Assembly (NCBI GenBank): GCA_013376985.1
Contig: JACABB010000022.1
Coordinates: forward strand, 27,286-91,285
Direction: 5' to 3'
DNA from: Bacteroidales bacterium
Lineage (GTDB): Bacteria; Bacteroidota; Bacteroidia; Bacteroidales; Tenuifilaceae
Length of the DNA: 64,000 nt
The number at the start of each line of letters is the position of its first letter. Positions within the stretch are counted from its first letter, which is position 1. The translations under genes and the position numbers were made by a program. Below, in pieces: positions 19,500-28,513 of the stretch. The notes beneath the pieces were generated by a model. That model did not search any database, was not told where the DNA came from, and was given only the letters and a program-made list of their open reading frames with translations.

Positions 19500-20408
19500 A
19501 TGGAAATTTTTAAACCATTTTTGATGAGGCGCTGCAGAACCTTACTTATAGTTTCCCTTTTTTTCCTGTTACTTGGTTGTTCGAAAAAATCTTCGAGATT
19601 TCCGGGCTACTCAATAACAGAAACGGGAATACACTATAAGTTAATCAGTTTAGGTGATGGCTCTGCAAAACCTGAGATATTAAACTATATCACCGTGAAT
19701 GTCTCTTATAGAACTGTTAAGGATTCACTTTTCTTTCAGGGTTTAAGAAAATTTCAACTTACTGCTCCCCGTTATAAAGGATCAATAGAAGAGTGTTTTT
19801 TGATGCTTGTTATGGGCGACAGCGCTTCATTTTATTTCCCTGCCGACTCCTTTTTTGTTAAAACTCTTGAAACATCTCGCCCCAAATTTATTAATAAAGG
19901 CGATTTAATGCGAGCAGATATTAAGATGATGGACATTCAAACAGAAAAACAATATCAACTTGAAAAGGAGGCCTTTTTAAATTGGATAAATGATTTTGGG
20001 GATTATGAAAGAGTTATTCTAAAACAATACATGGATGGTGAAAAACTAAGTATTGCACCATCCTCATCAGGTTTATACTACATTCCTGTAGTCAAAAAGG
20101 AAGGAAAGAGCGTTGCTGTTGGCGATACTGTAACCGTTAACTTTGAGGGTAGATTCTTTAATAATAAAATATTTGATTCAACCAAAAAGCGAAATGAACC
20201 CTTTCAATTTGTTTATGGACAAAAATGGCAGGTTATTGAAGGCTTAGAGGAGGCGATAGGGATGATGAAAGAGGGTGAAAAATCGTTATTTATTATACCA
20301 TCAAAATTGGCTTTTGGCGAAAAAGGTAGTTCTACAGGAATAATTCCCCCGTTCACCTCAGTAATTTTTGAAGTTGAGCTAATTGAAGTTAAAAAAGGTA
20401 AAGGATAA
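19500..20408 (+). CDS. FKBP-type isomerase lipoprotein with two FKBP-like domains
   Basis: A 302-residue lipoprotein with signal peptide and lipobox LLLGC (Cys27). The first FKBP-like region (about 38-150) is divergent and lacks clear active-site aromatics. The second (about 190-298) is canonical: GDTVTVNFEGRFFNNKIFDS, VIEGLEEAIGMMKEGEKS, IPSKLAFGEKG. ATG 19524 (MRRCRT) would shorten the signal peptide and is also plausible. It lies 27 bp after the GldI-like gene and a few bases before the next FKBP gene. The degenerate domain may have a substrate-holding rather than isomerase role. Confidence 0.85.
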   Translation: MEIFKPFLMRRCRTLLIVSLFFLLLGCSKKSSRFPGYSITETGIHYKLISLGDGSAKPEILNYITVNVSYRTVKDSLFFQGLRKFQLTAPRYKGSIEECFLMLVMGDSASFYFPADSFFVKTLETSRPKFINKGDLMRADIKMMDIQTEKQYQLEKEAFLNWINDFGDYERVILKQYMDGEKLSIAPSSSGLYYIPVVKKEGKSVAVGDTVTVNFEGRFFNNKIFDSTKKRNEPFQFVYGQKWQVIEGLEEAIGMMKEGEKSLFIIPSKLAFGEKGSSTGIIPPFTSVIFEVELIEVKKGKG

Positions 20409-20416
20409 TTTTTGTG

Positions 20417-21331
20417 ATGAGATTCCGGCTAACTTTAAACCCTTGTTTATACAGTTTAATTTTTACAATAGGATTTGCCTCTTGTGAGAAATCAATTGAG
20501 GAGGAACGTACCTATTCAGAGAACACGAGTATTGAAAATTACATTAAAGGTAAAAGTTGGACATATTCAAAAACAGATGGAATTTACCATATAACAAAAA
20601 AAGCAACATTTGGTTATCAGGTAAATAACGGAGATACAGTAACTTTTTGGTATAAAGGTTACACTTTAGATGGAAAGGTTTTTGATACAAATATAAAGGC
20701 TGAAGCAAAAAAAGCAAAACTTGATACTATATTACATTCTTTTGAACCATTGGTAGTTATAGCAGGTAAGGGTAGATTAATAGATGGTTTGGATAATGGC
20801 TTGTTGTTGCTTCGTGAGAAAGAGATGGCTACGGTTATTTTCCCCTCTTCTCTTGGTTTTAAAGGAGATATTATAGGTCCTATCGTTCAATGGTCGCCTT
20901 TAGCATATGATATTGAAATTGTGAAAGTTAATGGGATGGGGATACAAAAAGAAAAGGTTTTTATGGATGGTTTAAATCTTTTTGGTAATGGTTTTACACA
21001 GGATTCAACGGGATTATTTTATAAATTCATAACTTTGGGCTCAAATCTTACCCCAACTCTAAATGATACAATTTATGGTTGGTATAAAGGAACATTACCT
21101 GATGGAACAGTTATAAGAGATTTAGGTAATGGAAGTCAACAGATTATTCTTTCAAGCAGCGATGTTCCAGAGGGAGTTAGATATGGTTTTATGTTAACAA
21201 AAATTGGCTCTTTAGCAGATTTGGTGATGCCCTCTTTTTTAGGATTTGGTAATAAAGGGCTGGGAGTTGTAGGTTCATATCAAACCACATTTTATCAGAT
21301 ACGTTTGGATAGTATTAAATTAAATAATTGA
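20417..21331 (+). CDS. FKBP-like lipoprotein with two FKBP folds
   Basis: About 304 residues, lipoprotein signal ending GFASC. The first fold (about 50-172) has GDTVTFWYKGYTLDGKVFDT, IDGLDNGLLLLREKEMATVI and FPSSLGF. The second (about 190-303) is divergent: YGWYKGTLPDGTVI, VPEGVRYGFMLTKIGSLADL, MPSFLGFGNKG. Many residues that line the FKBP pocket differ, so catalysis may be weak. It starts 8 bp after the previous gene (ATG 20417; GTG 20414 possible) and 11 bp before the next. Confidence 0.82.
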   Translation: MRFRLTLNPCLYSLIFTIGFASCEKSIEEERTYSENTSIENYIKGKSWTYSKTDGIYHITKKATFGYQVNNGDTVTFWYKGYTLDGKVFDTNIKAEAKKAKLDTILHSFEPLVVIAGKGRLIDGLDNGLLLLREKEMATVIFPSSLGFKGDIIGPIVQWSPLAYDIEIVKVNGMGIQKEKVFMDGLNLFGNGFTQDSTGLFYKFITLGSNLTPTLNDTIYGWYKGTLPDGTVIRDLGNGSQQIILSSSDVPEGVRYGFMLTKIGSLADLVMPSFLGFGNKGLGVVGSYQTTFYQIRLDSIKLNN

Positions 21332-21342
21332 AATAAAGCATT

Positions 21343-22305
21343 ATGAGAAGGAAAAACTTTCTTTTATTTTCGATTTCTTTTCTACTTTTTGCAGTTGCAT
21401 GCGATAGAATTGTTGATGATCCTATTGGCGATGAAATGGCAAGATTGCAAGCATGGTTACAGGTTAATAAAATAACAACAACACCAACCGCAAGTGGTTT
21501 GTATTTTATCGATATTAAAGATGGAAATGGACTTGCACCAAAGGATAGTAACTATGTTGTATTGTCTTATGAGGTGAGAGATCTTGATGGTAATCTATAT
21601 GAAACTACTAATAAAGATGTTGCAAAACTCTATGATATTTTTGCGGCAACAAAACATTATGTGCCAAGTTATACCCAGTATTTAAGTAAGGTTTCAGTTC
21701 TTAAAGGGTTGGTAGAAGCCTTAAGCATGATGAAGGAGGGAGGTAAGGCTCGGCTGATAATGCCTTCTAAGTTAGCTTATGGCGCCGGAGCATCAGGTAT
21801 TCCTTCCTATAAAACGTTAATTTATGATGTGGAACTTAAAAAAATTGTAGCAGATCCTAAAGCATACGAAAAAGATTCAATATCTAGATATCTTTCTCAT
21901 CATCCAGGATATACTTCGTTTAATGATAGTTTATACTATAAAAAAACAGTAGAAGGAACGCGGCAATGTATTGTTGCAAACGATTCTGTTGTTCAAGTAT
22001 ATTATGTTGGAAGATTTCTTGATGGATTTGTTTTCGATACCAACATTGATACTGTTGCTTTGAAAAATAATATATACTCCACCAGTAAAACATATGAAAC
22101 ATTAAACTTTACAGTTGGTTCAGATAGTTATGCTCCAGGTTTTAACTTGGCCGTAAAGAAAATGATTGAAGGGGAATGGGCAACATTTGTAATTCCTTCT
22201 TTCAATATGTATGGTGCTGAAGGTCAATCTAGCGGGACAACACCTATACCACCTTATGCCACATTAATTTTTGATATAAAACTTGTTAAGGTTGACCCCA
22301 AGTAA
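21343..22305 (+). CDS. FKBP-type isomerase lipoprotein with two FKBP domains
   Basis: A 320-residue lipoprotein (lipobox AVAC, Cys20). FKBP 1 (about 48-168): SNYVVLSYEVRDLDGNLYET, LKGLVEALSMMKEGGKARLI, MPSKLAYG. FKBP 2 (about 205-318): DSVVQVYYVGRFLDGFVFDT, APGFNLAVKKMIEGEWATFV, PSFNMYG. Each has a 20-30 residue insertion in the first flap compared with minimal FKBPs. It is the last gene of the DHH-FKBP run and converges on an RsmI-like gene with only four bases between their stops. Confidence 0.85.
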   Translation: MRRKNFLLFSISFLLFAVACDRIVDDPIGDEMARLQAWLQVNKITTTPTASGLYFIDIKDGNGLAPKDSNYVVLSYEVRDLDGNLYETTNKDVAKLYDIFAATKHYVPSYTQYLSKVSVLKGLVEALSMMKEGGKARLIMPSKLAYGAGASGIPSYKTLIYDVELKKIVADPKAYEKDSISRYLSHHPGYTSFNDSLYYKKTVEGTRQCIVANDSVVQVYYVGRFLDGFVFDTNIDTVALKNNIYSTSKTYETLNFTVGSDSYAPGFNLAVKKMIEGEWATFVIPSFNMYGAEGQSSGTTPIPPYATLIFDIKLVKVDPK

Positions 22306-22309
22306 TGGG

Positions 22310-23017
22310 TTAAGCCATTAAGCAAAATACACAGTTTTTCTTATTTAAATCTGGGAGTGTTGAATTATTCCACTCTCGGATTTTTTTTGTTGCAATAAAT
22401 TCCGATGCTGTAGTAAGTTCTAAACCAATCGATAATTTTGTTTCGGGATTGCATAATTTCAATAAATCCTGAAAAAGTTGAACGTTTCGATACGGTGCTT
22501 CTATAAAAATTTGTGTCTGTTTTTCTTGCCGTGAGCGAGTTTCCAGTTGCTTAAGTCGATTCCTGCGTTCGTCTGGTTTTATTGGAAGATATCCAACAAA
22601 AGCAAAGTTTTGACCATTTAATCCACTAGCCATTAAAGTTAAAAGGATGGAGCTTGGGCCAGTAAGTGGGACTACTTTAATTCCCTTCCGATTTGCTATT
22701 GCAACAATCTGAGAACCAGGATCAGCAACGGCAGGCAATCCTGCTTCGGAAAGAAGACCAACGTCAAAACCGTTGAGCAATGGTATTATTAGCTCTTCAA
22801 TTTCAACTTGCTTTGTATGCTCATTTAATACTTGGAAGTTAATTTGATCAATCGGAGTATTTACACCAATTTTGGATAAATATCTTCTCGTAGTCCTAAT
22901 ATCTTCAACAATAAAATTCTTTAAATCCCTTGTTTGGTTTATTACTAAAGGAGGTATAACACTTTCCCAGTTATCGGAACCAATAGTAGTTGGAATTAGA
23001 TACAGAGTTCCTGCCAT
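22310..23017 (-). CDS. SAM-dependent methyltransferase, RsmI-like (tetrapyrrole methylase fold)
   Basis: A 235-residue protein. It starts GTLYLIPTTIGSDNWESVIP and contains IRTTRRYLSKIG, LLSEAGLPAVADPGSQIV and VPLTGPSSILLTLMASGLNG, the motifs of the RsmI branch that 2'-O-methylates C1402 of 16S rRNA. It is shorter than RsmI (about 280) and lacks the C-terminal extension. The Bacteroidota carry such a short paralogue; the target may be rRNA but is not proven. Its stop lies four bases from the convergent FKBP gene. Confidence 0.82.
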   Translation of the reverse strand: MAGTLYLIPTTIGSDNWESVIPPLVINQTRDLKNFIVEDIRTTRRYLSKIGVNTPIDQINFQVLNEHTKQVEIEELIIPLLNGFDVGLLSEAGLPAVADPGSQIVAIANRKGIKVVPLTGPSSILLTLMASGLNGQNFAFVGYLPIKPDERRNRLKQLETRSRQEKQTQIFIEAPYRNVQLFQDLLKLCNPETKLSIGLELTTASEFIATKKIREWNNSTLPDLNKKNCVFCLMA

Positions 23018-23099
23018 AATGATGAATAAATATTGGTGAATTTATGTAGATAAAAACAGGTATATTATCTTTATACAATTATTTGTAAAAATACGCTTA

Positions 23100-24014
23100 A
23101 TGATTAATTTATTGAAAAGAATATTTTTAAATCGAAACTCAATTCTAGTTTTTGCTGTAATTATTGGCCTTATAGCGGGAAATAAGGCATCCATACTTAA
23201 GGATTATACTTTTGCTGCACTAGCTGTAACAATGACCTTTTCTATGACAGGTATTGGTTTAGAGTACTTGAAAAACCCTGGGAATTTTGTAAAACCAATG
23301 CTGATGGGTGTATTGCTAAACTATGTAGTTTTTAGTTTGATTCTTATCCCTTTAGCATGGTGGATTATGCCAAGTAGAGACCTATTTTATGGATTTATTG
23401 TAATTGCCGCAGCTCCTCCAGGAGTTGCAATTATACCATTTTCGTATATTCTGAAAGGAAAAATTGAGTACGCAATAATTGGAGTTACGGGTGCTTTTAT
23501 CGCCTCAATTATTATAGCACCATTATTGATTAATATTTTTGCAATAAATCAGTGGATAAATCCCTTTGATTTATTTAAGATGATGCTTCAACTTGTAGTT
23601 TTACCAATGCTCGTTTCTAGATTATTACTTTATAAGCCTTTATTTAAGTATGTTGAGCCTATTAGAGGCAAAATTGTAGATTGGGGCTTTGCCGTTTTAA
23701 TCTTTGTTGCTGTTGGAATTAATAGACAAGTATTCTTTACCGAACCAATGATTCTGTTACGAATCTCTTTAGTACTATTTATTGCTATTTTTGGACTTGG
23801 CTTAGGTTTTGAAATTATTGCAAAATTTTTTAAAGTTGAAAGTTCAATTCAAAAAACCCAGAGCATGTTAATTTCAATAAAGAGTTCTGGGTTCTCGGTT
23901 TTTACGGCATTGGCTTTATTCGGAAGAGAAGCAGCTATTCCATCGGCAGTAATGGCAGTGATGGTGTTATTATATCTAATATTTTTATCTTTAAGAATGA
24001 AAAAAGCGTTGTAA
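23100..24014 (+). CDS. Bile acid:sodium symporter (BASS) family membrane transporter
   Basis: A 304-residue protein with about nine or ten hydrophobic segments. The family marks are AVTMTFSMTGIGLEYLKNP near residue 42 and IVIAAAPPGVAIIPFSYILK near residue 100, where BASS proteins bind sodium. The substrate is unknown; family members move bile acids, pyruvate, pantoate or other organic anions. The downstream MBL gene starts one base after its stop with a GTG codon, suggesting translational coupling. Confidence 0.78.
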   Translation: MINLLKRIFLNRNSILVFAVIIGLIAGNKASILKDYTFAALAVTMTFSMTGIGLEYLKNPGNFVKPMLMGVLLNYVVFSLILIPLAWWIMPSRDLFYGFIVIAAAPPGVAIIPFSYILKGKIEYAIIGVTGAFIASIIIAPLLINIFAINQWINPFDLFKMMLQLVVLPMLVSRLLLYKPLFKYVEPIRGKIVDWGFAVLIFVAVGINRQVFFTEPMILLRISLVLFIAIFGLGLGFEIIAKFFKVESSIQKTQSMLISIKSSGFSVFTALALFGREAAIPSAVMAVMVLLYLIFLSLRMKKAL

Positions 24015-24015
24015 G

Positions 24016-24789
24016 GTGAAATTCACTTTTTTAGGAACAGGTACATCTCAGGGAGTTCCGGTAATTGCTTGCCAATGCCCGGTCTGTCAATCCAATGATT
24101 ATAGGGATAAACGACTACGAACCTCTGCACTAATCGAGTATAATGGAGTTACTATAGCAATAGATGCTGGTCCTGATTTTAGGCAGCAGATGCTTAATGC
24201 AAAGGTTAAATCGCTTAATGCGATACTTTTAACCCATGAACATCGTGATCATATTGCAGGCCTTGATGATGTAAGAGCATTTAATTGGATTATGCAAAAA
24301 CCAATGGATATATGGGCTGAACAAAGGGTTCAAGAATCAATTAGGAAGGAACTTTCATATGTGTTTGCCGATAGTAAATATCCTGGTATTCCAGAAATTG
24401 TGATGCATGATTTTAATGGACATCCATTTGAAATATCAAATATTAAGATAATTCCAATACGAGGCTATCACCATAAACTTCCGATTTATGGTTTTAGAAT
24501 AGGTGATTTAACATACATTACTGATGCAAATTTCATCCCGGAGGAAGAGAAGGGTAAAATAGTGGGTACAAAATACCTTATAGTAAATGCCCTAAGGAGG
24601 CAGAAGCACATGTCCCATTTTTCACTTCAGGAAGCGTTGAAATTTATCTCCGATTTTAGCCCTCGAAGAGGATTTATTACTCATGTTAGTCATCAGATGG
24701 GGCTCTATGCAGATATTTCAAACGAATTGCCTGATAATGTTTGCTTTGCTTACGATGGATTATCCTTCGAAGTTGACACTAATCATTAA
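24016..24789 (+). CDS. MBL-fold metal-dependent hydrolase, PhnP-like
   Basis: A 257-residue metallo-beta-lactamase-fold protein with start FLGTGTSQGVP, the metal motif THEHRDHIAGLDD, YITDANFI and THVSHQMG. The CQCPVCQS pair resembles the structural zinc site of PhnP-type phosphodiesterases. The start is a GTG one base after the upstream stop, fixed by the immediately following conserved FLGTGTSQG. Its last 11 bases overlap the 3' end of the convergent MFS gene. The substrate, probably a cyclic or diester phosphate, is inferred only. Confidence 0.85.
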   Translation: MKFTFLGTGTSQGVPVIACQCPVCQSNDYRDKRLRTSALIEYNGVTIAIDAGPDFRQQMLNAKVKSLNAILLTHEHRDHIAGLDDVRAFNWIMQKPMDIWAEQRVQESIRKELSYVFADSKYPGIPEIVMHDFNGHPFEISNIKIIPIRGYHHKLPIYGFRIGDLTYITDANFIPEEEKGKIVGTKYLIVNALRRQKHMSHFSLQEALKFISDFSPRRGFITHVSHQMGLYADISNELPDNVCFAYDGLSFEVDTNH

Positions 24790-25960
24790 GATTTCCTGTT
24801 TTTCGAAAGAAGAAAAAACTAACCCCAGCCAGCATTATAAATACTAACCCCGCTATGGTTAGTGCATCTCTTAAACTAAGGCTATCAATTGCCCATCCAT
24901 AGAATGGCGCTAATAGGGCAAATAGTATTCTGATAATAAAATTACGTACCGATAGTATTGTTGCCCTCATATTGGAGGGGGTGATTCTATTGATATTATC
25001 CTTAAGTATTGGTGTTGCAACACCCCTTGCTAGGTAAAAAAGTAGTATAAAAATCAATCCCCAAAGACTTGTAATCCAGCCACTAACAATAAATCCCATT
25101 GCAAGAATTATCGTAAACGATGCAGCCGTGGTAACCTTTCCAAATTTTAGTTCAATTTTGTAAGCGTAAAAAGCAGTAATGCCGACTGAAAGGTTAAGTA
25201 TTGTCCAAGTAATCCCATATAGGCTAACAGGCAGATTAGCTCTGATGAACCATGGTTGTACAAACCAAGCCATTGCTAAAGTTGATGTTCCAACAACTGA
25301 TGAGTAGATAATATTCCATCGTAAGCGTTGGTTCTTTATGAGAGAAAACTTTACGATATCCATAATATCTTTCCATCCTAAACCAAGTTTCACTTGACTC
25401 ACTTTTGGTTCAATCAAAGTGAATGCTGCTGGAATTCCTATAAATGCAACAAGCGTTTGAGAATAGTAAGGATACCTAAGACTTAACCCTGCTAGCAATC
25501 CACCTAGAATACCTGCAAAAGCTTCTGCAAAATTCCCTATGGAAGTTATTCTACCCTCATGCTTTAAGTAATCCTTTTCCCTATTACTATCAATAAGTGA
25601 GTCGTACAGGATAGCCGAATCGGCTCCCGAAACCATACTCTGACCGAATCCTAAGATTATTTCAGCAAATACAAACCCTGTAAAACCAAATGATAATGAG
25701 TAAATTAGAAAACCTGCGAAACCCAGTATTGATCCAGCAATGAGAGAGTTCTTTCGACCAAGAACATCGGCAAAATATCCCGAAGGAATTTCAAGAGCAA
25801 CTATTGAAATAGAATAGATTGCTTGAAGAATGAAGACTTGGCTCATGTTCAAACCGTTGTCCTTATAAAAAAGGACAACAATTGGCATGGTTAGCATGAA
25901 CCAATGTGATACTTTTAGTATGTATAGCCGAGTGAGATTGTGCTGGTAGTCGTTTCTCAT
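24779..25960 (-). CDS. Major facilitator superfamily transporter
   Basis: About 393 residues with twelve hydrophobic segments. The loop 2-3 motif GYFADVLGRKNSLIAG and LEIPSG upstream are typical of MFS carriers with drug-exporter similarity. The ATG at 25960 is preferred over two in-frame TTG codons just upstream. The substrate cannot be told. The gene overlaps the convergent MBL gene by 11 bp. Confidence 0.85.
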   Translation of the reverse strand: MRNDYQHNLTRLYILKVSHWFMLTMPIVVLFYKDNGLNMSQVFILQAIYSISIVALEIPSGYFADVLGRKNSLIAGSILGFAGFLIYSLSFGFTGFVFAEIILGFGQSMVSGADSAILYDSLIDSNREKDYLKHEGRITSIGNFAEAFAGILGGLLAGLSLRYPYYSQTLVAFIGIPAAFTLIEPKVSQVKLGLGWKDIMDIVKFSLIKNQRLRWNIIYSSVVGTSTLAMAWFVQPWFIRANLPVSLYGITWTILNLSVGITAFYAYKIELKFGKVTTAASFTIILAMGFIVSGWITSLWGLIFILLFYLARGVATPILKDNINRITPSNMRATILSVRNFIIRILFALLAPFYGWAIDSLSLRDALTIAGLVFIMLAGVSFFFFRKTGNLND

Positions 25961-26339
25961 AGCCAACAAAAATATGTATTACAACGATTTTAGTGGAATA
26001 TTCTATCTGAATAATTTGATTTTGTACATTGAATACACGTTATTTATGGAGAATAGGTTTATTTACAACTCTTTAACATTGTTAGTTTTCTGTCCCAAAG
26101 ATGAACCAATAGTGTGGAGTGAAAAAATAGGTTTTTCATGTTTTTTCAATTGTAATCAAACGAATAGGATTAAAAATAAATATCTAATTATGAGATATGT
26201 AAAATTTAATAGGTGCATATTAGTGAATAAACTATTTATAAACTTTAATATATAATTTACTCATAGCGAATTTTATTTTTTTTATACCTTGAAAATTTCT
26301 ATTTTAGTTTTTTTTAAAGTTAATTTAATGTAAACCAGT
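25961..26339. other. Intergenic region, AT-rich, no supported gene
   Basis: 379 bp between the divergent MFS and chemoreceptor genes. It holds an open frame of 93 codons (25974-26255, plus) whose translation is hydrophobic and Asn/Ile-rich with no recognisable pattern. I do not call it a gene. No clear promoter or repeat was recognised. Confidence 0.5.
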
Positions 26340-27860
26340 ATGAAACGAAGTGGATTTATTTCGGTAGCATTTAAATTATATTTTTTAGTTTCAGTTATCC
26401 TTTTTAGTGTTTTAATAATTACTGGTTGGATAAGCTTCACTCGTATTTCTAAATTTGGTATTAAGTTTAATGGGGAACATACCCGAACGGTTGTGATTTT
26501 TGCATTAAATTCAATAAATGGTGATTCATTGCAAGTTGTAATTAATCAAAATAACTCTTCATCTCACTATGCTAATTACCTCAGGGCAGAACTAAAAAGA
26601 ATTAGAGACTTAGCAAAGATGAAATACCTGTATACATTCTATTTTAAAGGTGATAAATCTATCTATGCAATTGAAGGTGGTGATCCTAATGCAAAGGATT
26701 ATTCGGTCATGGGTTCATTGGCAAACTGGAAAAGTACGGATTTGATTAATATTAACGGCTGTATCAATAATAAAACAATTACATCATCAGAAGTTACCTA
26801 TAACGACACATATGGCTGGATGGTATCAAGTTATGCGCCAATCTTGGATTCAAAAGGAAAAGTAGTAGCAGTATTGGGTTGTGATTTTGATGCGGATGTT
26901 CTTGCAAAAGAAATTAACGATTATCGTATTATGATTATTAGCAGTGGTGTTATATTACTTATTATCTCATTATTAGCCATTTATTTGATGTTGTCTAAAT
27001 CTTTAAAAATTATTGAAAATATTACAAATATATCTGGGGAAGTTGCTGCTGGGAATCTTAGAGTAAAAGTTCGCTCCAATTCAAATGATGAATTTGGAAT
27101 GATGTCCGATTCAGTAAACAAAATGATCGATCACCTTAAGACATTTGTGGTTAGTATTGATAAAGAATCATCAGTTTTTGTAGATGAAAGTAATGGTGTT
27201 CAGTTATTATCGAAAAAATTAGCAGATGATTCTAGCAATCAAGCAGCATTATCCGAAGAGGTTTCTTTATCAATTAGCGAAATAGTGTCCAAGATTGAGC
27301 AGAATACTTCCAATGCAAAAAAAACTGAGCTAATAAATCTGAATGTAAATAAAACTTTACAAGAAGTTGTAGATAGTTCTCATGAAAGCATTAATAGTAT
27401 TAGACTAATTGCCGAAAAAATTAGTGTAATTGAGCAAATATCAAGACAAACAAATATTCTTGCCCTAAATGCAGCAATAGAAGCAGCTAGAGCGGGTGAG
27501 TACGGCAGAGGCTTTTCCGTAGTGGCTGCTGAGGTGAAAAAGCTTGCTGAAAAAAGCCATATTGCAGCAAATGAGATAAGTAATTATTCATTTCAGAGTG
27601 TTCAGATAACATCATTAGTTCAGCAAAAGATTCAAAAATTGGTGCCTGAGATTGAGGAAACATTAAATATGGTTAAGCAGATAGTGATTTTAGGTGTGGA
27701 ACAACAGGAAGGGACACAACAGGTAAGTAATGCAATAAGCCAACTTAATAATATTACCCAGCAAAATGCCCAATCGTCGGAAGAACTGGCTGATGCTTCT
27801 ACAAAACTAGCATATCAATCGGAACAGTTAAAGGAGATAACCGCACTGTTTAAAATATAG
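26340..27860 (+). CDS. Methyl-accepting chemotaxis protein with extracytoplasmic sensor domain
   Basis: A 506-residue transmembrane chemoreceptor. Membrane helix 1 is at about 9-32, a Cache-like periplasmic sensor spans about 33-193 (with [23 protein letters not shown]), helix 2 is at about 197-217, a HAMP linker follows to about 270, and then the coiled-coil signalling domain. The hairpin tip [30 protein letters not shown] is unmistakable and would contact CheA/CheW. No che genes are in the window. Receptors are uncommon in many Bacteroidota, so this one suggests a chemosensory array or another CheA-linked output. Confidence 0.9.
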   Translation: MKRSGFISVAFKLYFLVSVILFSVLIITGWISFTRISKFGIKFNGEHTRTVVIFALNSINGDSLQVVINQNNSSSHYANYLRAELKRIRDLAKMKYLYTFYFKGDKSIYAIEGGDPNAKDYSVMGSLANWKSTDLININGCINNKTITSSEVTYNDTYGWMVSSYAPILDSKGKVVAVLGCDFDADVLAKEINDYRIMIISSGVILLIISLLAIYLMLSKSLKIIENITNISGEVAAGNLRVKVRSNSNDEFGMMSDSVNKMIDHLKTFVVSIDKESSVFVDESNGVQLLSKKLADDSSNQAALSEEVSLSISEIVSKIEQNTSNAKKTELINLNVNKTLQEVVDSSHESINSIRLIAEKISVIEQISRQTNILALNAAIEAARAGEYGRGFSVVAAEVKKLAEKSHIAANEISNYSFQSVQITSLVQQKIQKLVPEIEETLNMVKQIVILGVEQQEGTQQVSNAISQLNNITQQNAQSSEELADASTKLAYQSEQLKEITALFKI

Positions 27861-27988
27861 GGATAAGTTAGAACGTCAAAATTCAGAGACTGCATCGTAA
27901 AAATAAAATAGGAAGCCTTTTAATTATTTGGGAATAGTTTCTTCCTCAAAATCACTGCCTTGGATGATGTTTTAGATTACAATAAATA

Positions 27989-28210
27989 ACGTGAGTTCGA
28001 TATAAAAAATGTGATAATGTGTTTACTTACAGAGATATATAATTGCTTAGTATGATGTGGATGGTTGGAATGATGGAATAATGGATAACATGGGGTTAGA
28101 TTTTTGCTTCTTTCTTCCATTTTTCCATTATTCTAGCACTCCATTGTTTCAAATGAAATAATTTGACTGATACACAGATTAATACATTGTTTATTACACC
28201 GAACTGACGT
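27989..28210. mobile_element. MITE-like element with terminal inverted repeats and 6-bp flanking duplication
   Basis: The left end ACGTGAGTTCGATAT (27989-28003) and right end ACACCGAACTGACGT (28196-28210) are inverted repeats agreeing at 12 of 15 positions. Both are flanked directly by TAAATA (27983-27988 and 28211-28216), a perfect 6-bp direct duplication. Inside, GAATAATGGA (28076-28085) and TCCATTATTC (28124-28133) form a second inverted repeat. No coding capacity. A second element with the same terminal sequence lies at 48555-49165. The size (222 bp), ends and duplication fit a non-autonomous transposable element; the mobilising transposase is not in the window. Confidence 0.65.
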
Positions 28211-28454
28211 TAAATAGATATTTCCTGTTTTCCCAGAAGTCAATTTTATTAATTATTCGTTGTTGGAGTATAGTAAGCAAATGATAAAAACCTGATGGTG
28301 ATATTCAATAAATAATTTCTAGGGTTAACTATTTAAGAACAAATGCTTTAAAAACGAAGAATATATTAACTCATTGCATTAATTGGAACATGTCTAATCA
28401 ATACTCATCCTATTATTTCTAATACTAATCAATAGTTATAAAATAATTAATAAA

Positions 28455-28489
28455 TTGATGATAACTAATGTAAAACTCGTATAAATTTG
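28455..28489 (+). promoter_or_regulatory. Candidate kup promoter
   Basis: TAAATTTG (28482-28489) matches the -7 box exactly. The nearest TTG (28455-28457) gives a 24-nt spacer, one more than usual. The box overlaps an in-frame TTG at 28487, which argues against that codon as the kup start. Confidence 0.45.
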
Positions 28490-28513
28490 CACGTTATTTT
28501 TTACACATTTTTT

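Larger units (their letters stand above)
27861..28513. other. Long non-coding spacer holding a MITE-like element
   Basis: 653 bp between the chemoreceptor and kup. It contains the element at 27989-28210 and, at its right end, the kup promoter candidate. I found no coding frame with family features. Confidence 0.7.

Noticed and set aside
25961..25969. TTG starts for the MFS carrier
   Set aside because: An ATG follows three codons later and gives a normal N-terminus.
25974..26255. Open frame of 93 codons between MFS and chemoreceptor genes
   Set aside because: Asn/Ile/Phe-rich translation with no domain or signal pattern, in AT-rich spacer; typical of a chance frame.
28487..28513. TTG start for kup
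   Set aside because: It lies in the TAAATTTG promoter box; ATG 28514 gives the usual N-terminus.
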